Assembly: GCA_026706385.1 (NCBI GenBank)
Contig: JAPOYV010000082.1
Span: 1-62,639, forward strand
Source of the DNA: Gammaproteobacteria bacterium
Lineage (GTDB): Bacteria > Pseudomonadota > Gammaproteobacteria > Pseudomonadales > Azotimanducaceae
Length of the DNA: 62,639 bases
Direction of reading: 5' to 3'
The position numbers and the translations under genes were made by a program. Shown here one piece after another: positions 62,421-62,639 of the stretch. The notes beneath the pieces are model-generated. The model was not told the origin of the DNA. It worked only from the letters and a program-made list of their open reading frames with translations, and did no database searches. Position 1 is the stretch's first letter, and each line of letters begins with the position of its first letter.

Positions 62421-62639
62421 GAGGCGGGCTGCATCGCGTTTGAGCGGATGGGTTCGTGGTGGAGCCGCTCGAATGTCGGTTCGCCCTCGGTGATGGCAAT
62501 CATCGCGTCAAGCGGGACGTTTCGGTACTCCCGGCGCGTATCCGACGCCGGCCACCACAGGACGAGCCGGGCGACTCTCTCCGCGTCGCCGAGGCCGATC
62601 TCCTGGCGGGCGACGGACGAACCCCCGAAGCCGCTGACG
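62417..62639 (-). CDS. ASPIC/UnbV-domain protein (partial, C-terminus only)
   Basis: Minus-strand frame open from the window edge to TAA at 62417-62419, about 73 residues. VSGFGGSSVARQEIGLGDAE and VARLVLWWPASDTRREYRNV, then VPLDAMIAITEGEP, are the C-terminal ASPIC/UnbV module that follows FG-GAP/VCBS repeats in secreted CRTAC1-like proteins. The rest lies outside. Stop codons of this and the GST-like gene overlap tail to tail by two bases. Confidence 0.75.
   Translation of the reverse strand, partial: VSGFGGSSVARQEIGLGDAERVARLVLWWPASDTRREYRNVPLDAMIAITEGEPTFERLHHEPIRSNAMQPAS

Overview
The window looks like a chromosomal piece of an uncultured, high-GC gammaproteobacterium. The basis is lineage-typical housekeeping genes: RNase T, CGFS monothiol glutaredoxin, the mutY-yggX pair, Mpl, OxyR/KatG and a Yej-type peptide importer. 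Many coenzyme A, dioxygenase and flavin-type enzymes suggest a marine or host-associated heterotroph, but that is inference. No phage, integrase, transposase or CRISPR array was found, and there is one tRNA gene (tRNA-Phe, GAA).

Layout. 1-14 kb: the partial end of a Uma2-type nuclease gene, two coupled PhyH dioxygenases, enoyl-CoA hydratase, rnt, grxD, a PatB-type lyase, argD-argF, purC, a stand-alone AICAR transformylase, a biotin carboxylase-like protein and mpl. 14-24 kb: acyl-CoA dehydrogenase, an S41 protease, hisB-hisA, and a complete tryptophan tryptophylquinone amine dehydrogenase locus (heavy subunit, MauE, MauD, light subunit, monohaem cytochrome c) ordered like an aromatic amine dehydrogenase cluster. 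23-34 kb: mutY-yggX, GST, methyltransferase, tRNA-Phe, a CNNM/CBS protein ending in a 35-bp tandem duplication, a Tat-exported aldo/keto reductase, a phosphatase, pnuC, manC and a PhyH-SDR pair. 34-41 kb: iron and oxidative-stress genes, namely a TonB receptor divergent from an IsdG-like haem-degrading monooxygenase around a perfect palindrome, then katG divergent from oxyR. 41-49 kb: flavoprotein, ABC-F ATPase, a fourth PhyH enzyme, a frameshifted GPH-type sugar transporter, a cyclase-family hydrolase, a retropepsin-like protein and an LLM flavoprotein. 48-54 kb: yefM-yoeB with its operator and yejABE without an ATPase gene, then a fifth PhyH enzyme. 54-62.6 kb: a PEP-synthase/rifampin-phosphotransferase-like protein, a candidate structured RNA, a double-esterase protein, a beta-lactamase-fold hydrolase, a two-TM unknown, a GST-like protein and a partial ASPIC/UnbV protein.

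Two non-protein signals stand out. First, an interspersed repeat of about 86 bp (TGACCGCGGTT, about 25 bp, then a conserved 49-mer bounded by CCTAG/CTAGG) occurs three times in 15 kb, each time in an intergenic gap and each time supplying the stop codon of the upstream gene; a shorter degenerate copy lies at the grxD stop. Second, the 303-bp gap at 57271-57573 has a stable-RNA-type promoter followed by several consecutive hairpins, including a stem of 17-20 bp with a pyrimidine-rich loop, and no downstream gene on that strand.
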